Positions 1 to 8,541 of a DNA stretch of 51,082 nucleotides are shown here, piece after piece (position 1 is the stretch's first letter; each line of letters starts with the position of its first letter). The position numbers and the translations under genes were made by a program. The stretch spans positions 40,576 through 91,657 of the forward strand of contig DDXW01000031.1 of assembly GCA_002347285.1 (NCBI GenBank), written 5' to 3'. This DNA is from Rhodocyclaceae bacterium UBA2250. Lineage in GTDB: Bacteria; Pseudomonadota; Gammaproteobacteria; Burkholderiales; Rhodocyclaceae. A model generated the notes under the pieces. It saw nothing but the letters and a program-made list of their open reading frames with translations, did not search any database and was not told where the DNA came from.

Positions 1-503
1 GGGGCATCAAGCGCGGCCTGATGAGCACCGTGCATGCCGCCACGGCGACGCAGAAAACCGTCGACGGCCCGTCCTCCAAGGACTGGCGCGGCGGCCGCGG
101 CATCCTCGAGAACATCATCCCGTCCTCGACCGGCGCCGCCAAGGCCGTCGGCGTGGTGCTGCCCGAACTGAAGGGCAAGCTGACCGGCATGGCCTTCCGC
201 GTGCCGACCTCCGACGTCTCGGTGGTCGACCTGACCGTCGAGCTGAACAAGGATGCGCCCTACGAGGACATCTGCAAGGCGATGAAGGCCGCTTCCGAAG
301 GCGCGCTCAAGGGCGTGCTCGGCTACACCGACGAGAAGGTGGTGTCGACCGACTTCGTCGGCAACAGCGCCCCGTCGACCTTCGACGCCGAGGCCGGCAT
401 CGCGCTCGACAAGACCTTCGTCAAGGTCGTCGCCTGGTACGACAACGAGTACGGCTACACCTGCAACATGCTGCGCTTCGTCAAGCACGTCGCCTCGAAG
501 TAA
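1..503 (+). CDS. gap: Glyceraldehyde-3-phosphate dehydrogenase, C-terminal part (cut by window edge)
   Basis: Type I phosphorylating GAPDH, which oxidises glyceraldehyde 3-phosphate with NAD(P) and phosphate. About 166 residues are visible, reading in frame from base 3, so roughly half of a normal 330-340 residue enzyme. The catalytic Cys lies upstream of the window. The visible part starts just before the STVHAATATQKTVDGPS block, whose His is the catalytic base, followed by the RGGR phosphate-binding loop, SSTGAAKAVG, and the C-terminal WYDNEYGY signature of the NAD-binding region. It is followed by pgk on the same strand, the usual glycolytic or Calvin-cycle arrangement in betaproteobacteria. 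Only the 5' truncation limits the call. Confidence 0.97.
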   Translation, partial: GIKRGLMSTVHAATATQKTVDGPSSKDWRGGRGILENIIPSSTGAAKAVGVVLPELKGKLTGMAFRVPTSDVSVVDLTVELNKDAPYEDICKAMKAASEGALKGVLGYTDEKVVSTDFVGNSAPSTFDAEAGIALDKTFVKVVAWYDNEYGYTCNMLRFVKHVASK

Positions 504-517
504 GAGATTCACCATCC

Positions 518-551
518 AAGCATTGCGTCCCGTCACACGGGCGCAATGCTT
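518..551 (+). terminator. Strong hairpin between gap and pgk
   Basis: Left arm AAGCATTGCG (518-527), a single unpaired T, CCCG (529-532), loop TCACA, CGGG (538-541), then CGCAATGCTT (542-551). This is 14 paired bases with one bulge, starting 14 nt after the gap stop. The T-run expected of a clean intrinsic terminator is replaced by a looser AT-rich stretch (558-570), so it may be a partial terminator, an mRNA-stabilising 3' end or a processing site that sets gap and pgk levels apart. Confidence 0.6.
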
Positions 552-589
552 CAGTGGTTAATTTTAAAAAAGATATCCAGGAGACAAAC

Positions 590-1774
590 ATGCCCAAGTT
601 CATCCGCATGACCGATCTCGACCTCAAGGGCAAGCGCGTGTTCATCCGCGCCGACCTCAACGTGCCGGTCAAGGACGGCAAGGTCACCTCCGACGCCCGC
701 ATCACCGCCTCGATGCCGACCATCGAGCACTGCCTGAAGGCCGGCGCCAGGGTGATGGTCACCTCCCACCTCGGCCGCCCGACCGAGGGTGAATTCAAGC
801 CCGAGGACTCGCTGCAGCCGGTCGCCGACGTGATGGCCAGGAAGCTCGGCAAGCCGGTGCGCGTGATCCAGAACTGGGTGGACGGCGGCTTCGACGTCAA
901 GGAAGGCGAGGTGGTGCTGCTCGAGAACTGCCGCGTCAACAAGGGCGAGAAGAAGAACGTCGAGGAGACCGCGAAGAAGTACGCCGCCCTCTGCGACATC
1001 TTCGTCATGGACGCCTTCGGCACCGCCCACCGCGCCGAAGCCTCCACCTACGGCATCGCCCAGTTCGCCCCGGTCGCCTGCGCCGGCCTGCTGCTGACCG
1101 AGGAGCTCGACGCCCTCGACAAGGCGCTCGCCAACCCGGCCCGCCCGATGGTCGCCATCGTCGGCGGCTCCAAGGTCTCCACCAAGCTGACCGTGCTCGA
1201 GTCGCTCTCCGAGAAGGTCGACCAGCTGGTGGTCGGCGGCGGCATCGCCAACACCTTCCTTGCCGCCATGGGCCATAACGTCGGCAAGTCGCTGTGCGAA
1301 CATGACCTGATCCCGACCGCCAAGGCGCTGATCGAGAAGATGGCCAAGCGCGGCGCCTCGATCCCGATCGCCGTCGATGTCGTCTGCGGCAAGCAGTTCG
1401 ACGCCAACGAACCCGCCGTCCTCAAGGACGCGGACAAGGTCGCCGACGACGACATGATCTTCGACATCGGCCCGAAGAGCGCGCAGCAGCTCGCCGACAT
1501 CATCGCCAAGGCCGGCACCATCGTCTGGAACGGGCCGGTCGGGGTATTCGAGTTCGACCAGTTCGGCGCCGGCACCAAGACCGTCTCGCTGGCCATCGCC
1601 AACGCCAAGGGCTTCTCGCTCGCCGGCGGCGGCGACACCATCGCCGCGATCCAGAAGTACGACATCTACGACAAGGTGTCCTACATCTCCACTGCCGGCG
1701 GCGCCTTCCTCGAATACCTGGAGGGCAAGGTGCTGCCCGCCGTCGATATCCTCGAGAAGCGCGCCAAGGGCTGA
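590..1774 (+). CDS. pgk: Phosphoglycerate kinase
   Basis: Transfers phosphate between 1,3-bisphosphoglycerate and ADP; soluble glycolysis/Calvin-cycle enzyme. The product has 394 residues, normal for the family. Recognisable blocks are the N-terminal FIRADLNVPVKDG motif (substrate-binding Arg and Asn), the TSHLGRP motif, DAFGTAHRAEAST, VGGSKVSTK before the hinge, the nucleotide-binding IVWNGPVGVFE and the C-terminal GGGDTIAA loop. I chose the ATG at 590 because AGGAGA (579-584) sits 5 nt before it; an upstream in-frame ATG at 554 has no such site. The gene sits between gap and pyk and is probably cotranscribed with them, apart from the hairpin just upstream. Confidence 0.98.
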   Translation: MPKFIRMTDLDLKGKRVFIRADLNVPVKDGKVTSDARITASMPTIEHCLKAGARVMVTSHLGRPTEGEFKPEDSLQPVADVMARKLGKPVRVIQNWVDGGFDVKEGEVVLLENCRVNKGEKKNVEETAKKYAALCDIFVMDAFGTAHRAEASTYGIAQFAPVACAGLLLTEELDALDKALANPARPMVAIVGGSKVSTKLTVLESLSEKVDQLVVGGGIANTFLAAMGHNVGKSLCEHDLIPTAKALIEKMAKRGASIPIAVDVVCGKQFDANEPAVLKDADKVADDDMIFDIGPKSAQQLADIIAKAGTIVWNGPVGVFEFDQFGAGTKTVSLAIANAKGFSLAGGGDTIAAIQKYDIYDKVSYISTAGGAFLEYLEGKVLPAVDILEKRAKG

Positions 1775-1824
1775 ACCCCATCATTTCCGAGGCGGGCGGC
1801 CACAAGCTGCCTGACCTTACTCAC

Positions 1825-3261
1825 ATGCAACGCACGACAAAAATCGTCGCAACGCTCGGCCCGGCTTCGTCCGACCAGCACACGGTCGACCAGCTCGTCG
1901 CAGCCGGCATCGACGTCGTCCGGCTCAACTTCTCGCACGGCACGGCCGACGACCACCGCCGGCGCATCGACCTGCTGCAGCACGCGATGCGCACGCACGG
2001 TCGCACGGTTGGCGTGATGGCCGACCTGCAGGGGCCGAAGATCCGCATCGGCAAGTTCGCCGGCAGCAAGATCCTGCTCAAGCCCGGCCAGCCCTTCATC
2101 CTCGACGCCGCCTGCACGCTCGGCGACTCGGGCCGCGTCGGCCTCGACTATCCCGAGCTGGTCGAGGACGTCGCCGCCGGCGACACCCTGCTGCTCGACG
2201 ACGGCCGCGTGATCATGGACGTCGAGCGCATCGAGGACGGCGAAATCCACTGCGTCGTGCGCCAGGGGACCGAGCTGTCGAACAACAAGGGCATCAACAA
2301 GCAGGGCGGCGGCCTGTCGGCGCCGGCCCTGACGGCGAAGGACATCGAGGACATCAAGATCGCCGCCGAGCTGCAGGTCGACTACGTCGCGGTGTCATTC
2401 CCGAAGTCGGGCGGCGACCTGCGCCTCGCCCGCAAGCTGCTGCACAAGGCCGGCTCGAACGCGCTGATCGTCGCCAAGATCGAGCGCTGCGAGGCGATCG
2501 ACAACCTCGAGGACATCCTGCACGCCTGCGACGGCGTGATGGTGGCGCGCGGCGACCTCGCCGTCGAGGTCGGCGACGCGGCGGTGCCGGCGCTGCAGAA
2601 GAAGATCATCCGCGCCGCCCGCGAGCACAACAAGTTCGCCATCACCGCCACGCAGATGATGGAGTCGATGATCCACTCGCCGGTGCCGACGCGCGCCGAG
2701 GTGTCGGACGTCGCCAATGCCGTGCTCGACGGTACCGACGCCGTGATGCTCTCGGCCGAAACGGCGGCCGGCGACTATCCGGTCGAGACGGTGCAGTCGA
2801 TGGCGCGCATCTGCCAGGAGGCCGAGAAATCCTCCGATCCGGCGGCGCTCGATCGCCACTTCCTCGACCGGGTGTTCACGCGCATCGACCAGTCGATCGC
2901 CATGGCCGCGCTGTTCACCGCGCACCATCTCAAGGTCAAGGCGATCGCCGCGCTGACGCAGTCCGGCTCGACGGCGCTGTGGATCTCGCGCCTCGACTGC
3001 GGCGTGCCGATCTACGCGCTGACGCCCGACATCCGCACCCGCTACAAGGTCAGCGTCTATCGCGGCGTCTATCCGCTGATGACGCGCTACGTCGGCAAGG
3101 AACGCGACGAGATGCTGTTCGAAGCCGAGGAGGAGCTGCTGCGCTCCGGCGCCGTCGAGGTGGGCGATCTGATCGTGCTAACCTTTGGCGAACCGATCGG
3201 CCAGGCCGGCGGCACCAATACCTTGAAGATCGTCAGGGTCGGCGAGCAGTCACATGCCTGA
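1825..3261 (+). CDS. pyk: Pyruvate kinase
   Basis: Converts phosphoenolpyruvate and ADP to pyruvate and ATP. 478 residues, matching the PykA/PykF size. Visible motifs in order: KIVATLGPASSD at the N-terminus, RLNFSHG, the MADLQGPKIRIG block that flanks the B-domain, IVAKIER (active-site Lys and Glu), VARGDLAVEVG, and ITATQMMESMIHSPVPTRAE with DGTDAVMLSAETA, the ligand region for Mg and PEP. The C-terminal allosteric domain is complete. It lies 50 nt after pgk and 34 nt before the preferred fba start, so the four genes form one glycolytic cluster. I cannot tell from sequence alone whether the activator is AMP or a sugar phosphate. Confidence 0.97.
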   Translation: MQRTTKIVATLGPASSDQHTVDQLVAAGIDVVRLNFSHGTADDHRRRIDLLQHAMRTHGRTVGVMADLQGPKIRIGKFAGSKILLKPGQPFILDAACTLGDSGRVGLDYPELVEDVAAGDTLLLDDGRVIMDVERIEDGEIHCVVRQGTELSNNKGINKQGGGLSAPALTAKDIEDIKIAAELQVDYVAVSFPKSGGDLRLARKLLHKAGSNALIVAKIERCEAIDNLEDILHACDGVMVARGDLAVEVGDAAVPALQKKIIRAAREHNKFAITATQMMESMIHSPVPTRAEVSDVANAVLDGTDAVMLSAETAAGDYPVETVQSMARICQEAEKSSDPAALDRHFLDRVFTRIDQSIAMAALFTAHHLKVKAIAALTQSGSTALWISRLDCGVPIYALTPDIRTRYKVSVYRGVYPLMTRYVGKERDEMLFEAEEELLRSGAVEVGDLIVLTFGEPIGQAGGTNTLKIVRVGEQSHA

Positions 3262-3295
3262 ATCCAGTCACAACCAATCTAAAGAGGAGACTTCC

Positions 3296-4360
3296 ATGCC
3301 ACTCGTATCCATGCGCCAGCTGCTGGACCATGCCGCCGAACACGGCTACGGCCTGCCGGCGTTCAACGTCAACAACCTCGAGCAGATCCAGGCCATCATG
3401 GAGGCCGCCGAGGAGACCAACAGCCCGGTGATCATGCAGGGCTCGGCCGGCGCCCGCAAATACGCCGGCGAGGCCTACCTGCGCCACCTGATCGAGGCCG
3501 CCATCGAGACCCATCCCGACATCCCGATCGTCATGCACCAGGACCACGGCGCCAGCCCGGCGGTCTGCATCCAGTCGATGCGCTCCGGCTTCTCCAGCGT
3601 GATGATGGACGGCTCGCTGATGGAGGACGGCAAGACCCCGTCCACCTTCAAGTACAACGTCGACGTCACCAAGCACGTCGTCGACATCGCCCATGCCATC
3701 GGCGTGTCGGTCGAGGGCGAACTGGGCTGCCTCGGCTCGCTGGAGACCGGCCAGGGCGAGAAGGAAGACGGCCACGGTGCCGAAGGCACGCTGTCGCACG
3801 ACCAGCTGCTCACCGACCCGAACGAGGCCGCCGAATTCGTCAAGGCCACCGGCGTCGACGCGCTGGCGATCGCCATCGGCACCAGCCACGGCGCCTACAA
3901 GTTCACCCGCCCGCCCACGGGCGCGGTGCTGCGCATCGATCGCATCAAGGAAATCCACGCCCGCATCCCGAACTGCCACCTTGTCATGCACGGTTCCTCC
4001 AGCGTGCCGCAGGACTGGCTGAAGATCATCAACGAGAACGGCGGCGAGATGGGCGCGACCTACGGCGTGCCGGTCGAGGAGATCGTCGAGGGCATCAGGA
4101 ACGGCGTGCGCAAGGTCAACATTGACACCGACCTGCGCATGGCATCCACCGGCGCGATCCGCCAGTTCCTCAACAAGGATCGCAAGAACTTCGATCCGCG
4201 CAAGTACTTCGCCGAGGCCCGCAAGGCGATGAAGGAGATCTGCAAGGCGCGCTACGAGGCTTTCGGCTGCGCCGGTCAGGCCAGCAAGATCAAGGCGATC
4301 AGCCTGGAGAAGATGGCCGAACGCTACAAGAAGGGCGAGTTGAGCGCCGTCATCAAGTAA
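3296..4360 (+). CDS. fba: Class II fructose-1,6-bisphosphate aldolase
   Basis: Zinc-dependent aldolase that interconverts fructose 1,6-bisphosphate with DHAP and GAP. 354 residues. HQDHGA (residues 81-86) carries the catalytic Asp and a zinc His. VEGELG, TSHGAYKF (second zinc His region), the HGSSSVP block and the NIDTDLR phosphate-binding segment near residue 280 follow. The length and the GSLETG insertion resemble the Calvin-cycle (CbbA) subtype found in proteobacteria. I chose ATG 3296 because AAAGAGGAGA (3281-3290) lies just before it; an ATG at 3254 in the same frame overlaps the pyk end and has no ribosome site. A terminator follows. Confidence 0.97.
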   Translation: MPLVSMRQLLDHAAEHGYGLPAFNVNNLEQIQAIMEAAEETNSPVIMQGSAGARKYAGEAYLRHLIEAAIETHPDIPIVMHQDHGASPAVCIQSMRSGFSSVMMDGSLMEDGKTPSTFKYNVDVTKHVVDIAHAIGVSVEGELGCLGSLETGQGEKEDGHGAEGTLSHDQLLTDPNEAAEFVKATGVDALAIAIGTSHGAYKFTRPPTGAVLRIDRIKEIHARIPNCHLVMHGSSSVPQDWLKIINENGGEMGATYGVPVEEIVEGIRNGVRKVNIDTDLRMASTGAIRQFLNKDRKNFDPRKYFAEARKAMKEICKARYEAFGCAGQASKIKAISLEKMAERYKKGELSAVIK

Positions 4361-4380
4361 GTCCTGCCCGCTCCGTCGCC

Positions 4381-4416
4381 AGGGCCGTCTGCGTTGCGCG
4401 GACGGCCCTTTTCTTT
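4381..4416 (+). terminator. Rho-independent terminator after fba
   Basis: Inverted arms at 4381-4393 (starting AGGGCCGTC) and 4397-4409 (ending GACGGCCCT) enclose a TTG loop, with one G-T wobble in the stem. TTTCTTT follows directly. It lies 21 nt after the fba stop and ends the glycolytic cluster. Confidence 0.9.
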
Positions 4417-4493
4417 GCATTTTGCGGCTGGGAGGGTAACCTACACTTTTTGTCATCTGGCATACTGACGGGCTCTGACAGGAACCTCCGAAG

Positions 4494-5387
4494 ATGATGA
4501 ACGAAAGCCAACCACGCACAAGGCGCAGCGGCAACGAACTGGAGGTGCGCATCGGCCGGGAGATCCGCACCATCGGCATTCCGCCGCGCCCGGAAATCCT
4601 GACCCGGATCGAGGTTGAGATGGGCAAGGAAGAACCGGATATCCGCTTGCTGGCGCATGCGATCAGCGCGGATGTCGGGCTGGCGGCGAGCGTCGTCAAG
4701 GTCGCCAATTCGCCCTTTTTCGGCTTCGGCAGGAAGGTTCGTTCCGTGCATGAGGCGCTGATGGTGCTGGGCCTCAAGACGATGACGCATGCCATCGCCG
4801 GCATCGCGCTGCAGAAGATGTTCGCCCATGTGCCGAACCTCGAGCGTTTCTGGGATTTCGCCGCCCACGCGGCGCGCGTTTCCGCCTGGCTGGCGCAGCG
4901 CCTGCAAACGAGTCCCGAGCTGCGCCACGACGATGCCTATACGTTCGGGCTGTTCCGCGACTGCGGCATCGCCATCCTGCTGATCCCCTTTCCGGCCTAC
5001 CGGGACGTGCTCAAGAAGGCGAACGACGAGCCCAAGGACCTGTTCACCGCCGTCGAGGACCGGCACCTGTCGATCAACCATGCCGTGGTCGGCGCCGAAT
5101 TGGCGCAGGAATGGCTGCTGCCGGCCGAGACCTGTCAGGCGATCCGTCACCATCACGAAATCGCCGCCATCGAAGGCAGCGGCGCCGAACCGCTGCCGCT
5201 CGGCGTGCGGCAACTGATCGCATTGACGCAGACGGCCGAGCACCTGATCCAGAAGCACAGCGGCATGAGCTGGACCCGCGAGTGGGACAAGCTGGGCGAT
5301 GCCTGCATGGGTACGCTGGGCATTTCCCCCGACGACCTCGTCGCGCTCGAAAACGAGGTGGGGGCGGTGATCGCCAGCGGCGACTGA
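4494..5387 (+). CDS. HDOD-domain signalling protein
   Basis: 297 residues with a single HDOD domain, roughly residues 25-230. Visible features are the N-terminal helix bundle with LPPRPEIL-like IPPRPEIL, the DVGLAASVVKVANSPFFG stretch diagnostic of HDOD, a VHEALMVLGLKTM segment, and HHHEIAAIEG near residue 220. HDOD proteins are non-enzymatic relatives of HD hydrolases used in regulation of motility, cell cycle or stress responses; the partner is unknown. There is no signal peptide or membrane segment, so it should be cytoplasmic. It stands alone after the fba terminator, and a CBS-pair gene and an HD-GYP relative lie downstream, which makes this a small signalling neighbourhood. Confidence 0.85.
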   Translation: MMNESQPRTRRSGNELEVRIGREIRTIGIPPRPEILTRIEVEMGKEEPDIRLLAHAISADVGLAASVVKVANSPFFGFGRKVRSVHEALMVLGLKTMTHAIAGIALQKMFAHVPNLERFWDFAAHAARVSAWLAQRLQTSPELRHDDAYTFGLFRDCGIAILLIPFPAYRDVLKKANDEPKDLFTAVEDRHLSINHAVVGAELAQEWLLPAETCQAIRHHHEIAAIEGSGAEPLPLGVRQLIALTQTAEHLIQKHSGMSWTREWDKLGDACMGTLGISPDDLVALENEVGAVIASGD

Positions 5388-5409
5388 CGCGCAGCACGGC
5401 GCCCGGCAG

Positions 5410-5451
5410 TTGACAGAGTCGGCGCCGGCTGCAAACATATCACGGCGTGAT
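5410..5451 (+). promoter_or_regulatory. Candidate promoter/operator upstream of the CBS gene
   Basis: A perfect TTGACA hexamer (5410-5415) is followed about 20 nt later by the weak -10-like CATATC (5436-5441), and by a 13-bp palindrome ATCACGGCGTGAT (5439-5451). The spacing is poor for sigma-70, so the palindrome as an operator is the firmer part of the call. Confidence 0.35.
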
Positions 5452-5480
5452 GTAATCGGTGTCACGCACAGGAGCAGCGA

Positions 5481-6125
5481 ATGCAGCACGACAAGGAGAG
5501 CCTCATGACGGGGAATATGGCAGGCGCGGCGACCAGCGAACCGGACATCGGCGAAATCCCCCTCTCGGACGCCGATGTGTTCGAGGCGATGAGCCAGATT
5601 TCCGGCTATCTCGACATCAGCACCGAGGACTTCAAGATGCTCTGCCACGAAGCCCACCATCAAGCCGTCGATCGGCTGGTGGGGCGGCTCCGTGCCGAGA
5701 GCCTGATGCAGCGCAACGTGCCGGCGCTCGCGCCGGACATGCCGATGTTCGAGGCGGCGCAAACGATCGTCGCGAGCGGCTACAAGGGCCTGCCGGTGGT
5801 CGAGCGCGACGGCCGCGTGATCGGCATGCTGACCGAGAACGATTTCCTGCGCCGCCTGAACGCCAAGACCTTCCTGGAACTGATGCTGCGCCTGATCGGC
5901 GACGATGGCGAACTGAGCCACCGCTGCCATGAAACGCGCGTGGCGGAAGTGATGGTCGCCCCTCCCGTGACGGTCGACGCGCACGCGGGATTTCGCGCGA
6001 TCCTGACCGCCTTTCACCAGCATCCCGGCCGCAGCATGCCGGTGGTCGATGCCGACGGCCGCCTGCTGGGCATGGTGCAGCGCAAGGACTGCCTCGCCGC
6101 GCTGCACCTGGATACGCTGCCGTAA
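5481..6125 (+). CDS. CBS-domain pair protein
   Basis: 214 residues. After an N-terminal helical stretch (about 1-70) there are two CBS repeats: roughly 75-135 (ESLMQRNVPALAPDMPMFEA and GLPVVERDGRVIGMLTENDF) and 150-212 (VAEVMVAPPVTVDA and SMPVVDADGRLLGMVQRKD). CBS pairs bind adenosine nucleotides and regulate linked domains or partner proteins; here nothing else is fused. It resembles the CBS halves found in HPP-type membrane proteins, but no membrane segment is present. An AGGAG (5470-5474) before ATG 5481 supports the start. The gene is convergent with the HD-GYP-like gene; the 149-nt gap between them holds one copy of a repeated 15-mer and a GCGTGCGCACGC palindrome, but no clear terminator. 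Confidence 0.85.
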   Translation: MQHDKESLMTGNMAGAATSEPDIGEIPLSDADVFEAMSQISGYLDISTEDFKMLCHEAHHQAVDRLVGRLRAESLMQRNVPALAPDMPMFEAAQTIVASGYKGLPVVERDGRVIGMLTENDFLRRLNAKTFLELMLRLIGDDGELSHRCHETRVAEVMVAPPVTVDAHAGFRAILTAFHQHPGRSMPVVDADGRLLGMVQRKDCLAALHLDTLP

Positions 6126-6146
6126 GCCAGGCGGGACGGAAAGACG

Positions 6147-6161
6147 AAACTCGGCGCCGGC
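6147..6161 (-). repeat. Dispersed 15-mer GCCGGCGCCGAGTTT, copy 1
   Basis: On the plus strand it reads AAACTCGGCGCCGGC, 21 nt after the CBS gene stop. Exact copies also occur at 8385, 29302, 46931 and 49424, with a one-mismatch copy at 39728. Confidence 0.6.
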
Positions 6162-6274
6162 GTGCGCACGCAGTCCTCGTATTCGTCCTTGTGCTGCTCG
6201 AGAAAGCTGAAGGTGGGGAGTCGAAGTAGGTGGCTCCCATCCATTCCCTGGGTGGGATGACGCCGATTGGCCGC

Positions 6275-7405
6275 TCAGCTGACCGCTGCCTCTTTGCCCC
6301 AGAGGCTGGTCATGCGCACTGGGACGCTGAGCTTGTCGATGGTGATGACATCTTCAATGGCGAACTTCGCCAAATGCGTTTTCCGATGCGAGGCAACGTC
6401 CAGTGCCGTGCCGCTGCGACCGATGATCGCGTAGACTTCGGGCGTGTCCGGCCCTTCGCCGGGGCCGGTGACGACGCCGATTTCCGATGTCACCAGGCGG
6501 ACCAGGGTGCCGATCGGATACAGACCGAGCACGCGGATCAGGCTGCCGGCGATCTCCTTGTTGATGGCCTCTCCATGCTTGATGTACAACTCGCGGAGTG
6601 CGGTCGTCGGTTTCTGCGGTGGCCGGTAGCCATGCCCGGAAACCATGGCGCAATATTTGTCCGCAAGGCCGATGAGCTGCGCGCCTATGTCGATGGCTGC
6701 GCCCGCGCAGCCGGTTGGGTATCCCGATCCGTCGTAGCATTCGTGGTGTTGCCGTACCATGGTCAGCCATCTTTCGTCGCTGATGCCGAGTGTCGCGAGT
6801 CGCTGCGCACCGAGACCGGGATGCATCCGGATCATCCCCTTGAGCTTGTCGTTCAGCGGTCCCTGAATCTGCTGGAGCTTCTCTTCAACTTCGACCATGC
6901 CGATATTCATGGTCAGCGCGGCAGAGACGATGGTGCGCTGCAGCTCAGTATCGAGTGACAATGCCTCTGCCAGCGATCTCGCCAAGATGGCCACGTCGAT
7001 CGGATGCTTAACCGGGTACGCCGTGTTTTGGAGCAGTATTATGGAACTCAGGCTGAGCCGGGGGTGGGCGTCGCATGCGTTCAACACGGCATCACTAATA
7101 TGATGGATGCGGGCCTGCAGATTCTCGATGTTTTCCAGTCGCTGGGAAAAGACTCCTGCCAGCGATCGTTGTGCGTCGGCAATATATTGGAGCGCGCCGG
7201 GTTTCGTATCGATCGGCGGGAAGTCATCGCGTCCTGATGCCTCGTTGTTCTCCAGGAACAGCCCTTCATCGATCAGCCGATCGATTGCTCTCTCGCTTTC
7301 GATCGTCTGGCCGCGGCGCAGCAGCAACATGCCATCAGCCGTATAGGCGTCCCATGGCAAGGGTGTGCCGACGCTCAATTGATGCCTTGCAATCCGCTGC
7401 CTCAT
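6275..7405 (-). CDS. Degenerate HD-GYP domain protein
   Basis: 376 residues from ATG 7405; a GTG at 7417 would add four. HD-GYP phosphodiesterases hydrolyse cyclic di-GMP using an HD metal centre and a GYP motif. Here the first His (HPIDVAIL, residue 134), a middle His (MHPGLG, 195) and HHECYDGSGYP (220-230) are kept. The central HDIGK signature, however, reads MNIGM (166-170), so the HD dyad is Met-Asn. Catalysis is therefore doubtful; binding of cyclic dinucleotide or a partner is more likely. Residues 1-50 resemble the N-terminal domain common before HD-GYP, with LLLRRGQTI. No membrane segment. Convergent with the CBS gene. Confidence 0.85.
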   Translation of the reverse strand: MRQRIARHQLSVGTPLPWDAYTADGMLLLRRGQTIESERAIDRLIDEGLFLENNEASGRDDFPPIDTKPGALQYIADAQRSLAGVFSQRLENIENLQARIHHISDAVLNACDAHPRLSLSSIILLQNTAYPVKHPIDVAILARSLAEALSLDTELQRTIVSAALTMNIGMVEVEEKLQQIQGPLNDKLKGMIRMHPGLGAQRLATLGISDERWLTMVRQHHECYDGSGYPTGCAGAAIDIGAQLIGLADKYCAMVSGHGYRPPQKPTTALRELYIKHGEAINKEIAGSLIRVLGLYPIGTLVRLVTSEIGVVTGPGEGPDTPEVYAIIGRSGTALDVASHRKTHLAKFAIEDVITIDKLSVPVRMTSLWGKEAAVS

Positions 7406-7511
7406 GGAGTCCCCCACCTCGTCATCAAAACACTGGGCGATAGCTCGTGTCCAGGCGAGCCAGCCTGCTTTCGTAGGGTAGCAATTTCAGCTTTGGGCCG
7501 AAAGCAGCCGG

Positions 7512-7724
7512 TTACTCAACCCGTACAACTTCATCCGCAACCCTCACCAGCTGGCCCGCGCGAATCTTGCACGCCTTGCGGGTTTCGGTGCGGCCATCGA
7601 CGCTGACCGCGCCGGAGGCGATCAGCGTCTTGGCGGCGCCGCCCGAGGGGGCGAGGGCAAGCAGCTTGAGCAGCGCGTGCAGCTCGACGAATTCCCTGTC
7701 GAGTTGGAAGGTGTGCTGTGTCAT
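7512..7724 (-). CDS. Small S4-domain RNA-binding protein (YbcJ-like)
   Basis: 70 residues, essentially one S4 fold: LHALLKLLALAPSGGAAKTLIASGAVSVDG, followed by basic residues and a short beta segment ending VRVADEVVRVE. YbcJ-type proteins bind structured RNA, probably on the ribosome, but the exact role is not settled. It begins 24 nt after the trpC stop on the same strand and may be read from the trp transcript. Small but complete, with a typical ATG start. Confidence 0.85.
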   Translation of the reverse strand: MTQHTFQLDREFVELHALLKLLALAPSGGAAKTLIASGAVSVDGRTETRKACKIRAGQLVRVADEVVRVE

Positions 7725-7748
7725 CGAACCTCGGCGCTGGCGGGGCGG

Positions 7749-8540
7749 CTAGAAGTCGAACAGCCGCGCCAGTTCGGCGCCGGGCGAGGGCGCGCGCATG
7801 AAGGCTTCGCCGACGAGGAAGGCGTTGACGCCGTGCCGCTGCATCAGCGCCACGTCGGCGGCTTTGAGGATGCCGGACTCGGTGACGACGATGCGGTCGG
7901 CCGGGATGCGAGAAAGCTGCGAGAGCGTGGTGTCGAGGCTGACCTCGAAGGTGCGCAGGTTGCGGTTGTTGATGCCCATCAGCGGCGTCTTGAGCCGGAG
8001 CGCGCGGTCGAGCTCGCCGGCGTCGTGGCTTTCGACCAGCACCGCCATGCCGAGCGCGAAGGCGAGATTCTCCAGCTCGGCCATCTCGCCATCCGCGAGC
8101 GCGGCGACGATCAGCAGGATCGCGTCGGCGCCCATCGCGCGGGCCTCGTAGACCTGGTAGGGGTCGATCATGAAGTCCTTGCGCAGCACCGGCCGGGCGC
8201 AGGCGGCGCGCGCCTGCCGCAGGTACTCAGCGCTGCCCTGGAAGAACTGCCGGTCGGTGAGCACGGAGAGGCAGGCGGCGCCGTGCCGTTCGTAGTCGAC
8301 GGCGATCGCCGCGGGGTGGAAGTCGGGGCGGATCACGCCTTTCGAGGGGCTGGCCTTCTTGATCTCGGCGATCACCGCCGCCTCGCCGGCGCCGAGTTTC
8401 GCACGGATGGCGCCGACGAAGTCGCGTGGTTTCGCCTGCGCCTCCGCTTCGGCGCGCAGCGCGGCGAGCGGCTTGGCGGCCTGCGCGGCGGCGACCTCCT
8501 CGCGCTTGACCGCGAGGATATTGTCGAGGATGTCGCTCAT
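7749..8540 (-). CDS. trpC: Indole-3-glycerol phosphate synthase
   Basis: Converts carboxyphenylamino-deoxyribulose 5-phosphate to indole-3-glycerol phosphate in tryptophan synthesis. 263 residues, a single TIM barrel not fused to TrpF. Visible motifs: IAEIKKASPSKG (catalytic Lys and phosphate region), CLSVLTDRQFFQGS, VLRKDFMIDPYQVYEA, GINNRNLRTFEV and VTESGI with the C-terminal phosphate-binding GEAFMRA. It is the last trp gene of the cluster, 1 nt after trpD. The C-terminal half of the pathway (trpF, B, A) is not here, as usual in betaproteobacteria. One exact copy of the 15-mer repeat (8385-8399) lies inside it and encodes part of KLGAGE. Confidence 0.97.
   Translation of the reverse strand: MSDILDNILAVKREEVAAAQAAKPLAALRAEAEAQAKPRDFVGAIRAKLGAGEAAVIAEIKKASPSKGVIRPDFHPAAIAVDYERHGAACLSVLTDRQFFQGSAEYLRQARAACARPVLRKDFMIDPYQVYEARAMGADAILLIVAALADGEMAELENLAFALGMAVLVESHDAGELDRALRLKTPLMGINNRNLRTFEVSLDTTLSQLSRIPADRIVVTESGILKAADVALMQRHGVNAFLVGEAFMRAPSPGAELARLFDF
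8385..8399 (+). repeat. Dispersed 15-mer, copy 2 (inside trpC)
   Basis: Exact GCCGGCGCCGAGTTT on the plus strand, within the trpC coding region. Confidence 0.5.
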
Positions 8541-8541
8541 C

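Noticed and set aside
6126..6274. Possible gene remnant on the minus strand (FSFLEQHKDEYEDCVR) between the CBS and HD-GYP genes
   Set aside because: Short and without a recognisable family or ribosome site; cannot be told from chance.
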